From: Pelagibius sp.
GTDB taxonomy: Bacteria; Pseudomonadota; Alphaproteobacteria; Kiloniellales; Kiloniellaceae
Reading direction: 5' to 3'
DNA length: 64,000 nt
Assembly: GCF_028289705.1 (NCBI RefSeq)
Contig: NZ_JANQOI010000129.1
Span: 54,044-118,043, forward strand
Shown: positions 51,060 through 58,840 of the stretch, in pieces
Layout of the letters: the number at the start of each line of letters is the position of its first letter
How positions within the stretch are numbered: position 1 is the stretch's first letter
Program-made: the position numbers and the translations under genes
Notes under the pieces: model-generated
Seen by the model: the letters and a program-made list of their open reading frames with translations, nothing else
What the model was told of the DNA's origin: nothing
The model's database searches: none

Positions 51060-52383
51060 ACTCAACGATGAATCTCAAGACCTGTTCGCTGAAGCCGTCG
51101 ATGTGCGTCCATCGCCCATAACCGACGCCGTTCTGGTTGCTGGCAACGTTGATCATGTAGGCCAGCTTCGCCACCGGATCGGGAACGCGGTCTTGGCTCT
51201 GTTCGTCGGTGATGACGATCAGGCGGTCGTGGGGAATGGCGTTGGCTTCCTTGACCGCCTGGCCGAGCAGCGTTCCAGCGCGCTGCTGAGAGGTGACGAT
51301 GGCGGCGACGCCCGCCATCCCCCGGCGCGGCGGCACCTCGACCAGGACCGGCTGGCCATCCCAACGCTCGCCCCAATACCGTCGTCCACCCGCGGAGAAG
51401 GAGAACATCCGGAGATCGCCGTGGATGATGCTGGCCAGCGCCGCTGCAGCGTCCATGCGCGTCATGTCGGACTTGCGCGACAACGCGGAATCCATGGAGG
51501 TGCTCACGTCGACCACGACAAGCGTCTTGCCTTCGAGGGGCGGCATCTCCGCAATGGCCTCGGACAACGCCTCGTCGAGCGCCGGTTCCATCTGCGGGCA
51601 GGCCCGCGCCGCCGCAACGTAGCGGAACGGCAGGACTCGCCGCGCACCCTTGCGCGCGATGATCGCATCGCGGACCAGGCTCATGTCGCAGCCGGCTTCG
51701 GCCATGTTGCGGAGGTTCCGCAGCAAGGCGAGGTAGCCCAGCTTGTCCTCCCGGATCAGCCGCTCGAAGGTGTTCTTCTTGTCGGCGCCGCCGGAAAGGG
51801 CGACTTCCCAGGTGTCCGGGCTCTCCAACTCCCGCTCCGCCAGCGCCCGGAAGGTCTCGGCCTGGCCTTCGCTGGGCTTGGCGTGGACCATGAACAAGAC
51901 ATCGCGCAGCTTGATCGGGCCGCCACGGTCGTACTTGGCGAGCTGATAGGCGTCGAACTTTCGGAAGGCTCTGGCAAGGCCCTTCTTGACCTGTGCGGCC
52001 AAAGGCGTCTTGCCGTTGCGCCAATACAAAGCCAGGAACTCGGACAGCTCGTCGGCACGGCTGATCGTGTCTGCGATGGTCTCGGACACGAAGCTGTTTC
52101 CGCTGCCGGTCTTCGCCAGCACCGTCAGCAGCAGCAAGGGCGCATGCCGCAGATTGTACTGCTGCCGGGCTTCGCGGGCGACCTGGGCCAGAACCGCAGG
52201 CGGCACTGCCTCCGCGGCGGCCACGATACGATCGGCAATGCTCTCGCCGTCCTCGTAGAACTCGTCCTCCCAAAGCAGGCAGGAGAGAACGGAACGGCGC
52301 AGTCGCTGCTCGGGATTGATGATCTTGGCGGGGGCGCCCTCATGCGTCGCCGCAGAAGGCTCCCGCCGGCTGTTCAGGCGCAT
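51037..52383 (-). CDS. rsr: Bacterial Ro60 orthologue (TROVE/vWA RNA-binding protein)
   Basis: The 448-residue protein has an N-terminal TROVE HEAT-repeat ring (INPEQRLRRSVLSCLLWEDEFYEDGESIADRI, HAPLLLLTVLAKTG, YQLAKYDRGGPIKLRDVLFMVHAKP) and a C-terminal von Willebrand A domain with MIDAS DVSTSMDS at about residue 292. Ro60/Rsr rings bind Y RNAs and misfolded RNAs and can tether RNA-degrading enzymes. A Y RNA-like element lies directly upstream on the same strand, and a small HTH gene overlaps the 3' end. The ATG at 52383 has AGGAG 12 nt upstream. Confidence 0.9.
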   Translation of the reverse strand: MRLNSRREPSAATHEGAPAKIINPEQRLRRSVLSCLLWEDEFYEDGESIADRIVAAAEAVPPAVLAQVAREARQQYNLRHAPLLLLTVLAKTGSGNSFVSETIADTISRADELSEFLALYWRNGKTPLAAQVKKGLARAFRKFDAYQLAKYDRGGPIKLRDVLFMVHAKPSEGQAETFRALAERELESPDTWEVALSGGADKKNTFERLIREDKLGYLALLRNLRNMAEAGCDMSLVRDAIIARKGARRVLPFRYVAAARACPQMEPALDEALSEAIAEMPPLEGKTLVVVDVSTSMDSALSRKSDMTRMDAAAALASIIHGDLRMFSFSAGGRRYWGERWDGQPVLVEVPPRRGMAGVAAIVTSQQRAGTLLGQAVKEANAIPHDRLIVITDEQSQDRVPDPVAKLAYMINVASNQNGVGYGRWTHIDGFSEQVLRFIVEYEAARTG

Positions 52384-52414
52384 GACCTCGTACTCCTCGG
52401 GTTGCGCCCGTGCG

Positions 52415-52623
52415 TGAAGCCGGGGAACAGGCGAGAACGGTACAGTAGCGCTCTACCACTGAGCTACAGGTCGTACGACCTGGCGGGATTCGAACCCGCG
52501 ACCTCTCTCTTTGAGGAGAAGTAACCGTACTCTACACCACCGGCACATGTTCCGTGTCCGGGAACAAGCGATCACAGGATTCTTTCGTTACAAGCGAAGT
52601 ACCTGCGATCTTCACCACGGACG
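52415..52623 (-). ncRNA. YrlA-type Y RNA with permuted tRNA-like domain
   Basis: Read on the - strand this stretch has: a helix GATCGCAGG/CCTGTGATC with inner hairpin, a likely Ro-binding stem; a TGTTCC/GGAACA hairpin; and a tRNA-like module closed by GCCGG (52540-52544) with CCGGC (52419-52423). Inside it the T-arm GCGGGTTCGAATCCCGC (52484-52500) comes first, then an acceptor-like stem AGGTC-GTAC-GACCT (52468-52481), then the D-arm GTAGCTCAGTGGTAGAGCGC (52448-52467): a tRNA in permuted order, as known for bacterial YrlA. A stem GTACGGT/ACTGTAC mimics the anticodon arm. Adjacency to rsr supports the call; ends are estimated. Confidence 0.72.
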
Positions 52624-52629
52624 GTGGCA

Positions 52630-52658
52630 AAATTAGTGCAATATGCACTAGTTGTCAA
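52630..52658 (-). promoter_or_regulatory. Promoter of the Y RNA-rsr unit with palindromic operator
   Basis: On the - strand a consensus TTGACA (52653-52658) and TAATTT (52630-52635) are 17 bp apart. The spacer holds a perfect 17-bp palindrome, TAGTGCA-ATA-TGCACTA (52634-52650), overlapping the -10 element. A repressor bound there would shut transcription of the Y RNA and rsr; the small HTH protein in the same unit is a candidate. Confidence 0.7.
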
Positions 52659-52683
52659 CCGGGAGTTGGCGTGCAGTCGTGGC

Positions 52684-53760
52684 TCACAGCCTCACGACCT
52701 CGCCGGTCTTGATGGAGCGGTCGGCCGCCAGGACGATTCTTAGGCTGTTGACGGCGTCGGCGAGGTGGTCGTCGAGGTTCCGGTCTTCGAGGATCGCGTC
52801 GCGGAAGAAGATCTGCTCGCGCAGGCAGAGTTCGTCGTGGCCCGGCTCGTCGTCCATGGTGATCATGCTGTCGGCGCGGGCAAAGCGGCCCTCGGCAGTC
52901 AGGTCGCCGTGGTGCAGGCGCAGGGCGTTGGTCTTGGTGTGGGCGTCGATGTCGTCGGAGGCCATCTTGTCGGTGCCTTCGTCGACGCCGACGATGCTGA
53001 CGCAGCCCTTGGGGCCGATGGCGTCCTTCACGAAAAAGGCGGTCTCGCTCATCATCGGGCCCCAGCCGGCCTCGTACCAGCCCACCGAGCCGTCGTCGAA
53101 GCGCACCTGAAGCTGGCCGTAATTGTACATCTCCGGCGCCACCTCCTCGGTGAGACGCGCGCCGATGGCTTGGACCTGCACGGGTTTGGCCCGGGTCATC
53201 AGGCACATCATGTCCACGTAGTGCACGCCGCAGTCGACCAGGGGCGAGATGCTGTCCATGAGGTGCTTGTGGACCGTCCAGGTGTCGCCGCTGCTCTGCT
53301 GGTTCAGGTTCATGCGCATGACCAGCGGCTTGCCGAGGCCTTGGGCCAGCTCCACGAACTTCTGCCAGGAGGGGTGGTGGCGCAGGATGTAGCCGACCAC
53401 CAGCTTGCGGTTTGTTTCGCGGGCCTTTGCGACGAGCGCTTCGGCTTCTTCCACCGTTTCGGCCAGGGGCTTTTCGAGGAAGACATGGGCCCCGGCCTCC
53501 AGCGCCATCGTCGCATAGGCGGCGTGCGTTTCCGGCCAGGTGTTGATGCTGACGGCATCGGGGCGGAGTTCTGCCAGGGCCTGCGCGTAGTCGTCGAAGC
53601 GCGGGTAGCCGGCCAGCGCCTCCGGCAGCGTGGTCAGGCCGGTCGCATGGCGGCTGCAGAGGCCGGCGATCTCGAAGCCGGCCATGCCGTGATAGGCCCT
53701 GGCATGGGAAAGTCCCATGTTGCCGAGGCCGACCACCAGAACCGAAAGCGCCTTTGACAT
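52684..53760 (-). CDS. Gfo/Idh/MocA family oxidoreductase
   Basis: The 358-residue protein has an N-terminal Rossmann fold (LSVLVVGLGNMGLSHARAYHG), the family EKPLAETVEEAEALV motif with conserved Lys, and DCGVHYVDMMCLM. Such enzymes oxidise or epimerise sugars and amino sugars with NAD(P). It ends the amino-sugar operon, 10 nt after nagA, suggesting it acts on an N-acetylhexosamine derivative; the substrate cannot be read from sequence. Confidence 0.85.
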   Translation of the reverse strand: MSKALSVLVVGLGNMGLSHARAYHGMAGFEIAGLCSRHATGLTTLPEALAGYPRFDDYAQALAELRPDAVSINTWPETHAAYATMALEAGAHVFLEKPLAETVEEAEALVAKARETNRKLVVGYILRHHPSWQKFVELAQGLGKPLVMRMNLNQQSSGDTWTVHKHLMDSISPLVDCGVHYVDMMCLMTRAKPVQVQAIGARLTEEVAPEMYNYGQLQVRFDDGSVGWYEAGWGPMMSETAFFVKDAIGPKGCVSIVGVDEGTDKMASDDIDAHTKTNALRLHHGDLTAEGRFARADSMITMDDEPGHDELCLREQIFFRDAILEDRNLDDHLADAVNSLRIVLAADRSIKTGEVVRL

Positions 53761-53770
53761 CGAAGTTCCC

Positions 53771-54916
53771 CTAACGTCTCGAATTTGCATTGCCGCCGAT
53801 CCAGGTCTCACGGACCTGCAGGTCGTCGTCCAGCAGCACCAGGTCGGCGTCGAAGTCCGCCGCGATGCGGCCGAGCCGCCCCTCCAGGCCGAGAAAGGCC
53901 GCGGGATAGAGCGCGGCCATGCGCAGGGCCTCTGCCGGCGGCAGGCCGAGATGCCGGATGCTGTGGCGGACGGCGCCGGCCATGTCCAGGTCGGAGCCCG
54001 CCAGACGCCCCTCCGGCGTGGCGCAGCGCCCGTCCGCCACGACGATCTCCTGGCCACCGAGTTCGAAGCGCTTGATGGCGGCGCCGACGCTGGGCATGGC
54101 GTCGGTGACCAGCATCATCCGGCCCGGCGCCTTGGCGGCGATGGCGACCTTCAGGGCCGCGTCGTGGACGTGGTGGCCGTCGGCGATGAGCCCGCACCAG
54201 GAGTCCGTATCCTCCAGCGCCGCGCCGACCACCCCGGGCTCCCGGCTGGTGAGCGGCGACATGGCGTTGAAGAGGTGGGTGAAGCCGGTGATGCCGGCCT
54301 CCAGCCCACGCCGAACCTGTTCGTAGGTCGCCGCCGTGTGGCCGGCGCAGACCTTCACGCCGGCGGCGACGAGGTCTTCGATGAATGCGGGCGCCACCCT
54401 CTCCGGCGCCAGGGTCACCACCACCTGGCCGAGCCGGCCGGAGGCGAAAAGGGCCAGCGCCTCGGGATCGACGGCGCGGATCACCTGTGCGTTGTGAACG
54501 CCTTTGCGCTCCACGTTGAGGTAAGGGCCTTCGAAGTGGACGCCGCGGACGCCGGGTACGCCCTCCGCCAGCGCCGCCGCCACCGCCTCGGCCGCCTGCG
54601 TCATCACCGGCCACTGGTCGCTGATCAGGGTGGGCAGCAGCCCGGTGGTCCCAAAGCGGCGGTGCGCCTCGGCGATGGCGCGAATGCCCTCGACAGTGGG
54701 CGTGTCGTTGAAGAGGACGCCGCCGCCGCCGTTCACCTGCACATCGATGAACCCCGGCGCCAGCAGCCCGCCCTGCAGATCGACCCTCTCCGCGTCGTGG
54801 GGCGCATCGCTTGCCGGCAGCACCGCCGCGACGATCGCGCCGTCCAGGACCACCGCCTGTCCGTCGAGGATAGTCTCGCCGTCGAAGACCCGGCCGTTGA
54901 CCAAGATCTGCCGCAT
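53771..54916 (-). CDS. nagA: N-acetylglucosamine-6-phosphate deacetylase
   Basis: NagA removes acetate from GlcNAc-6-phosphate. The 381-residue amidohydrolase has PGFIDVQVNGGGGVLFND, the metal/substrate motifs GVHFEGPYLNVERKGVHN, CAGHTAATYEQ, THLFNAMSPL and the catalytic Asp in MLVTDAMPSVG. The start (TGATG overlap with the upstream SIS gene) indicates coupling. It works with the neighbouring kinase and SIS deaminase to feed amino sugars to glycolysis. Confidence 0.94.
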   Translation of the reverse strand: MRQILVNGRVFDGETILDGQAVVLDGAIVAAVLPASDAPHDAERVDLQGGLLAPGFIDVQVNGGGGVLFNDTPTVEGIRAIAEAHRRFGTTGLLPTLISDQWPVMTQAAEAVAAALAEGVPGVRGVHFEGPYLNVERKGVHNAQVIRAVDPEALALFASGRLGQVVVTLAPERVAPAFIEDLVAAGVKVCAGHTAATYEQVRRGLEAGITGFTHLFNAMSPLTSREPGVVGAALEDTDSWCGLIADGHHVHDAALKVAIAAKAPGRMMLVTDAMPSVGAAIKRFELGGQEIVVADGRCATPEGRLAGSDLDMAGAVRHSIRHLGLPPAEALRMAALYPAAFLGLEGRLGRIAADFDADLVLLDDDLQVRETWIGGNANSRR

Positions 54917-55947
54917 CAGGTTGTCTCCGTGACCTTCTTCAGGTGCGGCGGATGGTCGGGATCGAGACCGCGCGCGAGGGCGATGGCGTTGGCGAGACAA
55001 TAGAAGCTCTGCACCATGGCGATGGGCGCGGTGGCCGGGTGCATGTCCGGCACCACCGGCAGGCGCTCCGGCGCCGGCGGACCCTCCTCGGCCGCGAAGA
55101 CCTTCGCCCCCTTCTGGCGCAGCACCGCGATCAGCTCCCGCACGGACCTGCGGGTCTCGTCGTTCTGGCTGAAGGCCAGGAGGGGAAAACCCTCCCCGAC
55201 CAGGGCCAGGGGGCCGTGCATCACCTCCGCCGCGCTGAAACTCTCGGCGTGGATCGAGGCGGTTTCCTTGAACTTCAGGGCCGCTTCCTGGGCGATGCCG
55301 AAGCTGAGGCCGCGTCCGATCACCAGCAGGTCGCCGGCGGCGGCCAGGGGGGCGACGGCCCGGTCCCAGTCGAGCGCGAGGGAGGCCTCGAGCTGTCCGG
55401 GCAGAGCCTGCAGGGCGGCCTGCAGCCGGCTGTCGCCGGACAGATGGGCGGTCATCTGGGCGATGGCCGCAAGGGCGGCGATATAGGACTTGGTGGCGGC
55501 GACACTCTCCTCGCGCCCGGCCCGCAGCGGCAGCACCGCATCGGCCGCCTCGGCCACCGGCGAGTCCTCGACGTTCACGAGCGCAACCACGAAGGCGCCG
55601 TTCGCCTTGGCCCATCTGGCGTTCGCCACCAGGTCGGGGCTCTTGCCAGACTGGGAGACGACCACGAAGAGGCTTTGCTCCAGGGCTATCCGGGCGCCGT
55701 AGACCGAGCCCACCGAGGGCGCGGCGGACATGACCGGCACGCCGAAGGCGGTCTCGATGAGGTACTTGGCGTAGGTCGCGGCGTGGTCGGAGCTGCCCCG
55801 CGCGCAGGTCGCCACCAGCCGCGGCGGCGCGGAGCCGAAACGCGCGGCCAGGCGCTCGCAGATCGCGGTGTTGGCGGCCAGTTGGCGCGCCACCACCTCC
55901 GGGGCCTGCCGCGTCTCCGCGGCCATTCGGGTCTGGGTGAGGGTCAT
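54916..55947 (-). CDS. SIS-domain aminosugar deaminase/isomerase
   Basis: The 343-residue protein has two SIS domains (LVATCARGSSDHAATYAKYLIETAFGVPV; VVSQSGKSPDL; KFKETASIHAESFSAAEVMHGPLALV) like the isomerase half of GlmS, without the glutaminase domain. Relatives convert glucosamine-6-phosphate to fructose-6-phosphate plus ammonia (NagB-II/GlmD-like). Placement between nagA and the GntR gene fits that role. ATG 55947; overlaps nagA. Confidence 0.88.
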   Translation of the reverse strand: MTLTQTRMAAETRQAPEVVARQLAANTAICERLAARFGSAPPRLVATCARGSSDHAATYAKYLIETAFGVPVMSAAPSVGSVYGARIALEQSLFVVVSQSGKSPDLVANARWAKANGAFVVALVNVEDSPVAEAADAVLPLRAGREESVAATKSYIAALAAIAQMTAHLSGDSRLQAALQALPGQLEASLALDWDRAVAPLAAAGDLLVIGRGLSFGIAQEAALKFKETASIHAESFSAAEVMHGPLALVGEGFPLLAFSQNDETRRSVRELIAVLRQKGAKVFAAEEGPPAPERLPVVPDMHPATAPIAMVQSFYCLANAIALARGLDPDHPPHLKKVTETT

Positions 55948-55959
55948 GAGGCTCTCATT

Positions 55960-56715
55960 TCACAGCCTGAGCTCGGCGACGAAGTCGTAGGAATCGCCGC
56001 GATAGTGGGAGCGCACGAACTCGACGGGACGGCCGTTGGCGAGGAAGGACCGCCGCTCGATGTAGAGACAGGCCGTTCCGGGTTCGACCTGCAGCAGGCG
56101 CGCCTGCTCGAACTGCAGAAGCTGGGCGCGCAGGCGCTGCAGGGCCCGGACCGGGCGCTGGCCGGTTTTCTCCAGCACGCCGTAGAGGGACTCCTCGACC
56201 ACTTCGGGCTGGTCCAGCACATCGCGGGGCAGGGTCGCCTGTTCGAGGCACATGGGTTTGTCGTTCGCCAGGCGGATGCGGTAGAGCCGCGAGACGGCGG
56301 CGCCGGGGGAGAGGTTGAGGGCCAGGGCTTCTTCGGGCATGGCCGTGCCGAGGGAACGGTCCAGCCACTCGACGCCGGGCGTCATGCCCCGCGCGCTCAT
56401 GTCCTCGGTGAAACCGGTGAGGCTGGAGAGCGGCTGCTCGACGCGGGAGGCGACGAAGGTGCCGGCGCCGCGCTGCTGCACCAGCAGCCCCTCGTCGACG
56501 AGTTGGCGCAGCGCCTTGCGGACGGTCACGCGGGAAACGCCCAGCCCCTGGGCCAGTTCGCGCTCCGGGGGCAGGGCGTCCTCGGCGCCGATGGCGCCCT
56601 GTTCGACGACCTTGCGGATGCCCCGCTGCAGGCGGCGGTAGAGCGGCGTCGGGCTGTCGGCGGCCAGGTTCGCCTCCTCCTTCAGCTCGCTGATCACCCG
56701 TTGGAGCACCGTCAC
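55960..56715 (-). CDS. GntR/HutC-family transcriptional regulator
   Basis: The 251-residue protein has an N-terminal winged HTH (PLYRRLQRGIRKVVEQGAIGAEDALPPERELAQGLGVSRVTVRKALRQLVDEGLLVQQRGAGTFV) and a C-terminal UTRA ligand domain (EESLYGVLEKTGQRPVRALQRLRA; FVRSHYRGDSYDFVAEL). NagR/DasR-type members respond to aminosugar phosphates. GTG 56715 overlaps the kinase gene as GTGA. It probably controls the divergent promoters at 57603-57894. Confidence 0.9.
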   Translation of the reverse strand: MTVLQRVISELKEEANLAADSPTPLYRRLQRGIRKVVEQGAIGAEDALPPERELAQGLGVSRVTVRKALRQLVDEGLLVQQRGAGTFVASRVEQPLSSLTGFTEDMSARGMTPGVEWLDRSLGTAMPEEALALNLSPGAAVSRLYRIRLANDKPMCLEQATLPRDVLDQPEVVEESLYGVLEKTGQRPVRALQRLRAQLLQFEQARLLQVEPGTACLYIERRSFLANGRPVEFVRSHYRGDSYDFVAELRL

Positions 56716-57602
56716 GGCCGCGCCTCTTGCTGGGCCAGGCCACGGCGCGCCAGGATGAGGGCGCCGTCCAGAGCATCGCCCCGGGGCTCCACCAGCAGGG
56801 GGCGGACATCCTCGGCCAGCCAGGGCCGCAGCGCCGGGGAGAAGCCGCCGACCAAAGCGATCCGGGTCAGGCCCTTGCGGGCCAGGGCGCGGATCAGGAT
56901 CGACGCGTCCTCCCCGGTCTTTCGCATGAGGTCGCAGGCCGTCGGATCGTCAGCCTCGGCATGCTCGGCGACAGTGGGGGCGAGTTCGGCGAAGTCGGCA
57001 GGCTTCGCCTCCGCAGCCCAGAGCACCGCCTTCTCCGGCGATCCGTCAAATTTCGAAAGGACCTGGCGGCTCAAGTCGGAAAGCGCGGTCACTCCGTCGT
57101 GGGCGAGCAGGCTCGCACGCACCGCCCGGTGGCCGACGGAGGCGCCGCTGCCGTGATCGGCCAGCAGGAAGCCCCAGCCGCCGACGGTGACGGTCTCGCC
57201 GTTCAGAAGGCCGCAGCCGCAGCTTCCGGTGCCCAGCACCAGGATGCCGCCGTCCTCCCCGCCGTGGGCGCCCAGGCAGGCGACGAAGGCATCGGTGTCG
57301 ATGGCCAGAGAGGCGAAGGGGTGGGGCTGCGCCGCCGCCTTCTCCAGATCGCTCTGCAGGGAGAGCCCCGCCAGGCCGACCCCGGCATGGAGACGGGACA
57401 GGTCGTCCGACTCCGCGCCGGCATCGGCGAGTGCCGCGGCGGCGGCCTTCTCGATTTCATGGAACGCCCGGTCGATCCCCAGGCGCGAGTTGGCCGGACC
57501 GGCGCGCCCCTCGCCGACGACCCGGTTCTCCGCATCGACGATGCGGGCGCTGCACTTCGTGCCGCCGCCGTCGATGCCGAGAAAGAGTTGCCGCTGCGTC
57601 AT
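56712..57602 (-). CDS. BadF/BadG-type N-acetylglucosamine kinase
   Basis: The 296-residue ASKHA kinase begins FLGIDGGGTKCSARIVDAENRVVGEGRAGPAN, with phosphate loops GLAGLS and GTGSCGCGLL and the GGWGFLLADHGSGASVGHRAVRA segment typical of GlcNAc/glucosamine kinases. It would phosphorylate the sugar imported by the ABC system encoded divergently. ATG 57602 (MTQRQLFLGIDGG) is chosen; upstream in-frame sequence is AT-rich and non-coding. Confidence 0.87.
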   Translation of the reverse strand: MTQRQLFLGIDGGGTKCSARIVDAENRVVGEGRAGPANSRLGIDRAFHEIEKAAAAALADAGAESDDLSRLHAGVGLAGLSLQSDLEKAAAQPHPFASLAIDTDAFVACLGAHGGEDGGILVLGTGSCGCGLLNGETVTVGGWGFLLADHGSGASVGHRAVRASLLAHDGVTALSDLSRQVLSKFDGSPEKAVLWAAEAKPADFAELAPTVAEHAEADDPTACDLMRKTGEDASILIRALARKGLTRIALVGGFSPALRPWLAEDVRPLLVEPRGDALDGALILARRGLAQQEARP

Positions 57603-57894
57603 GGGCCTGCCTGTCCTCCGGCTCGTCGTGTTCTTTGCTCTAGATAATACCAATTGATATCCAATTTCAAGTGTTAAGCGATTATGGTTAAGATTTTTTG
57701 TCTGCCACCAAACAGAGATCAGAGCGGAGGATGGAAAAATCATTTATTATCAGCAATATATACGTGATCATCAACTTTAGTGAACCGGAAAGGTTAAAAT
57801 CTTCTCGACAATGGCATTGTTTTGGTTTTATATTGGCATCATAGCGTCCCGGTCTGTGTGGGACGACAGGGTGGTGGATCCGGAACAGATCGAC
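57603..57894. other. AT-rich divergent control region of the amino-sugar locus
   Basis: This roughly 290-bp gap is markedly AT-richer than its surroundings. It holds repeated CCAATT words within 57640-57668 (ATACCAATTGATATCCAAT), a plausible GntR/HutC-type binding region near the kinase start, and a promoter toward the etherase gene. No gene is evident. Confidence 0.5.
57805..57834 (+). promoter_or_regulatory. Promoter toward the etherase-ABC operon
   Basis: TCGACA at 57805-57810 and TATATT at 57829-57834 are 18 bp apart, each one mismatch from consensus. Its presence over an ATG at 57811 argues that translation of the etherase starts further downstream. Confidence 0.5.
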
Positions 57895-58791
57895 ATGCGG
57901 GCAACCGAAGAGTTTTCGCCGCGGTACAAGGGCCTCGATCTCTGGCCCGACGCCGAGGTGCTGGCGGCTTTCTGGGACGGCCAGATGGCGGCCGTCGCTG
58001 CCGTGCGGCCGGCCCTGCCGAACATCGCCGCCGCAGCAGCGGCGGTCGCCGCGCGGCTTGGCGAGGGCGGCGGTCGCCTGGTCTACGGCGGCGCGGGGAC
58101 CTCGGGGCTCCTGGCGATCCAGGACGGCATGGAAATGAACTCCACCTTCGGCTGGCCGCCGGAGCGTCTGCTGCTGTTGATGGCCGGCGGCGATCAGGCG
58201 CGGCTGCAAATCACCGGCGGTGACGAGGACGATGCGGCGAGCGCCGAACAGGCGGTGAAAGACCACCGCCTTGGCCCGGCCGACGCGGTGATCGCTGTGG
58301 CTGCCAGTGGCACGACCCCCTTCACGGTGGCTCTCGCGCGCGCGGCCCGCGCCGCGGGGGCGCTGACCGTGGGGATCGCGAACTGCGCCGACACCCCCCT
58401 GCTGCAGGCGGCGGAACGGCCGATCCTCCTGGACAGCGGCCCCGAGGTCATTGCCGGCTCGACGCGGCTCAATGCCGGAACGGCCCAGAAGGCGACGCTC
58501 GGCATGCTCTCGTCGCTGGCGATGACGCGGCTGGGCCATGTGGTGGACGGGCTGATGGTCTCCCTGGTTGCCGACAACGAGAAGCTCAAGGGGCGCGGGG
58601 CCCGCATCGTCGCCGAGGTGGCCGCCGTCGAACCCGCTCAGGCGGACGCCGCGCTCGAGCGCGGCCGGGGCCGCGTCAAGGACGCGATTCTCATCGCCCG
58701 GGGCGCAAGCGAGGCGCAGGCCCGCGACCTTCTGGCCGCCAGCGGCGGCAACCTGAGAGTCGCCATGGAGCGCTTGAATTTGGCAAGCTAG
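57895..58791 (+). CDS. MurQ-like N-acetylmuramic acid 6-phosphate etherase
   Basis: The 298-residue SIS protein begins MRATEEFSPRYKGLDLWP and has LVYGGAGTSGLLAIQDGMEM, the catalytic acidic stretch GDEDDAASAEQAV, and the diagnostic SGPEVIAGSTRLNAGTAQKATLGMLSS. MurQ cleaves the lactyl ether of MurNAc-6-P to give GlcNAc-6-P, the NagA substrate. The ATG at 57895 fits the family start; GTG codons at 57871/57874 or ATG 57811 would add non-conserved sequence over a promoter. It heads the ABC operon. Confidence 0.85.
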   Translation: MRATEEFSPRYKGLDLWPDAEVLAAFWDGQMAAVAAVRPALPNIAAAAAAVAARLGEGGGRLVYGGAGTSGLLAIQDGMEMNSTFGWPPERLLLLMAGGDQARLQITGGDEDDAASAEQAVKDHRLGPADAVIAVAASGTTPFTVALARAARAAGALTVGIANCADTPLLQAAERPILLDSGPEVIAGSTRLNAGTAQKATLGMLSSLAMTRLGHVVDGLMVSLVADNEKLKGRGARIVAEVAAVEPAQADAALERGRGRVKDAILIARGASEAQARDLLAASGGNLRVAMERLNLAS

Positions 58792-58840
58792 GACAGCGCC
58801 AACGATATTGCCGATAAGAAACCCAAGAAAAGGGAGAGGA

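Noticed and set aside
52448..52530. An ordinary tRNA gene
   Set aside because: D- and T-arms are in the wrong order for a standard tRNA and no anticodon arm lies between them; the Y RNA interpretation fits better next to rsr.
57811..57894. N-terminal extension MALFWFYIG of the etherase
   Set aside because: AT-rich, hydrophobic, not conserved in MurQ and overlaps a promoter; the start is placed downstream.
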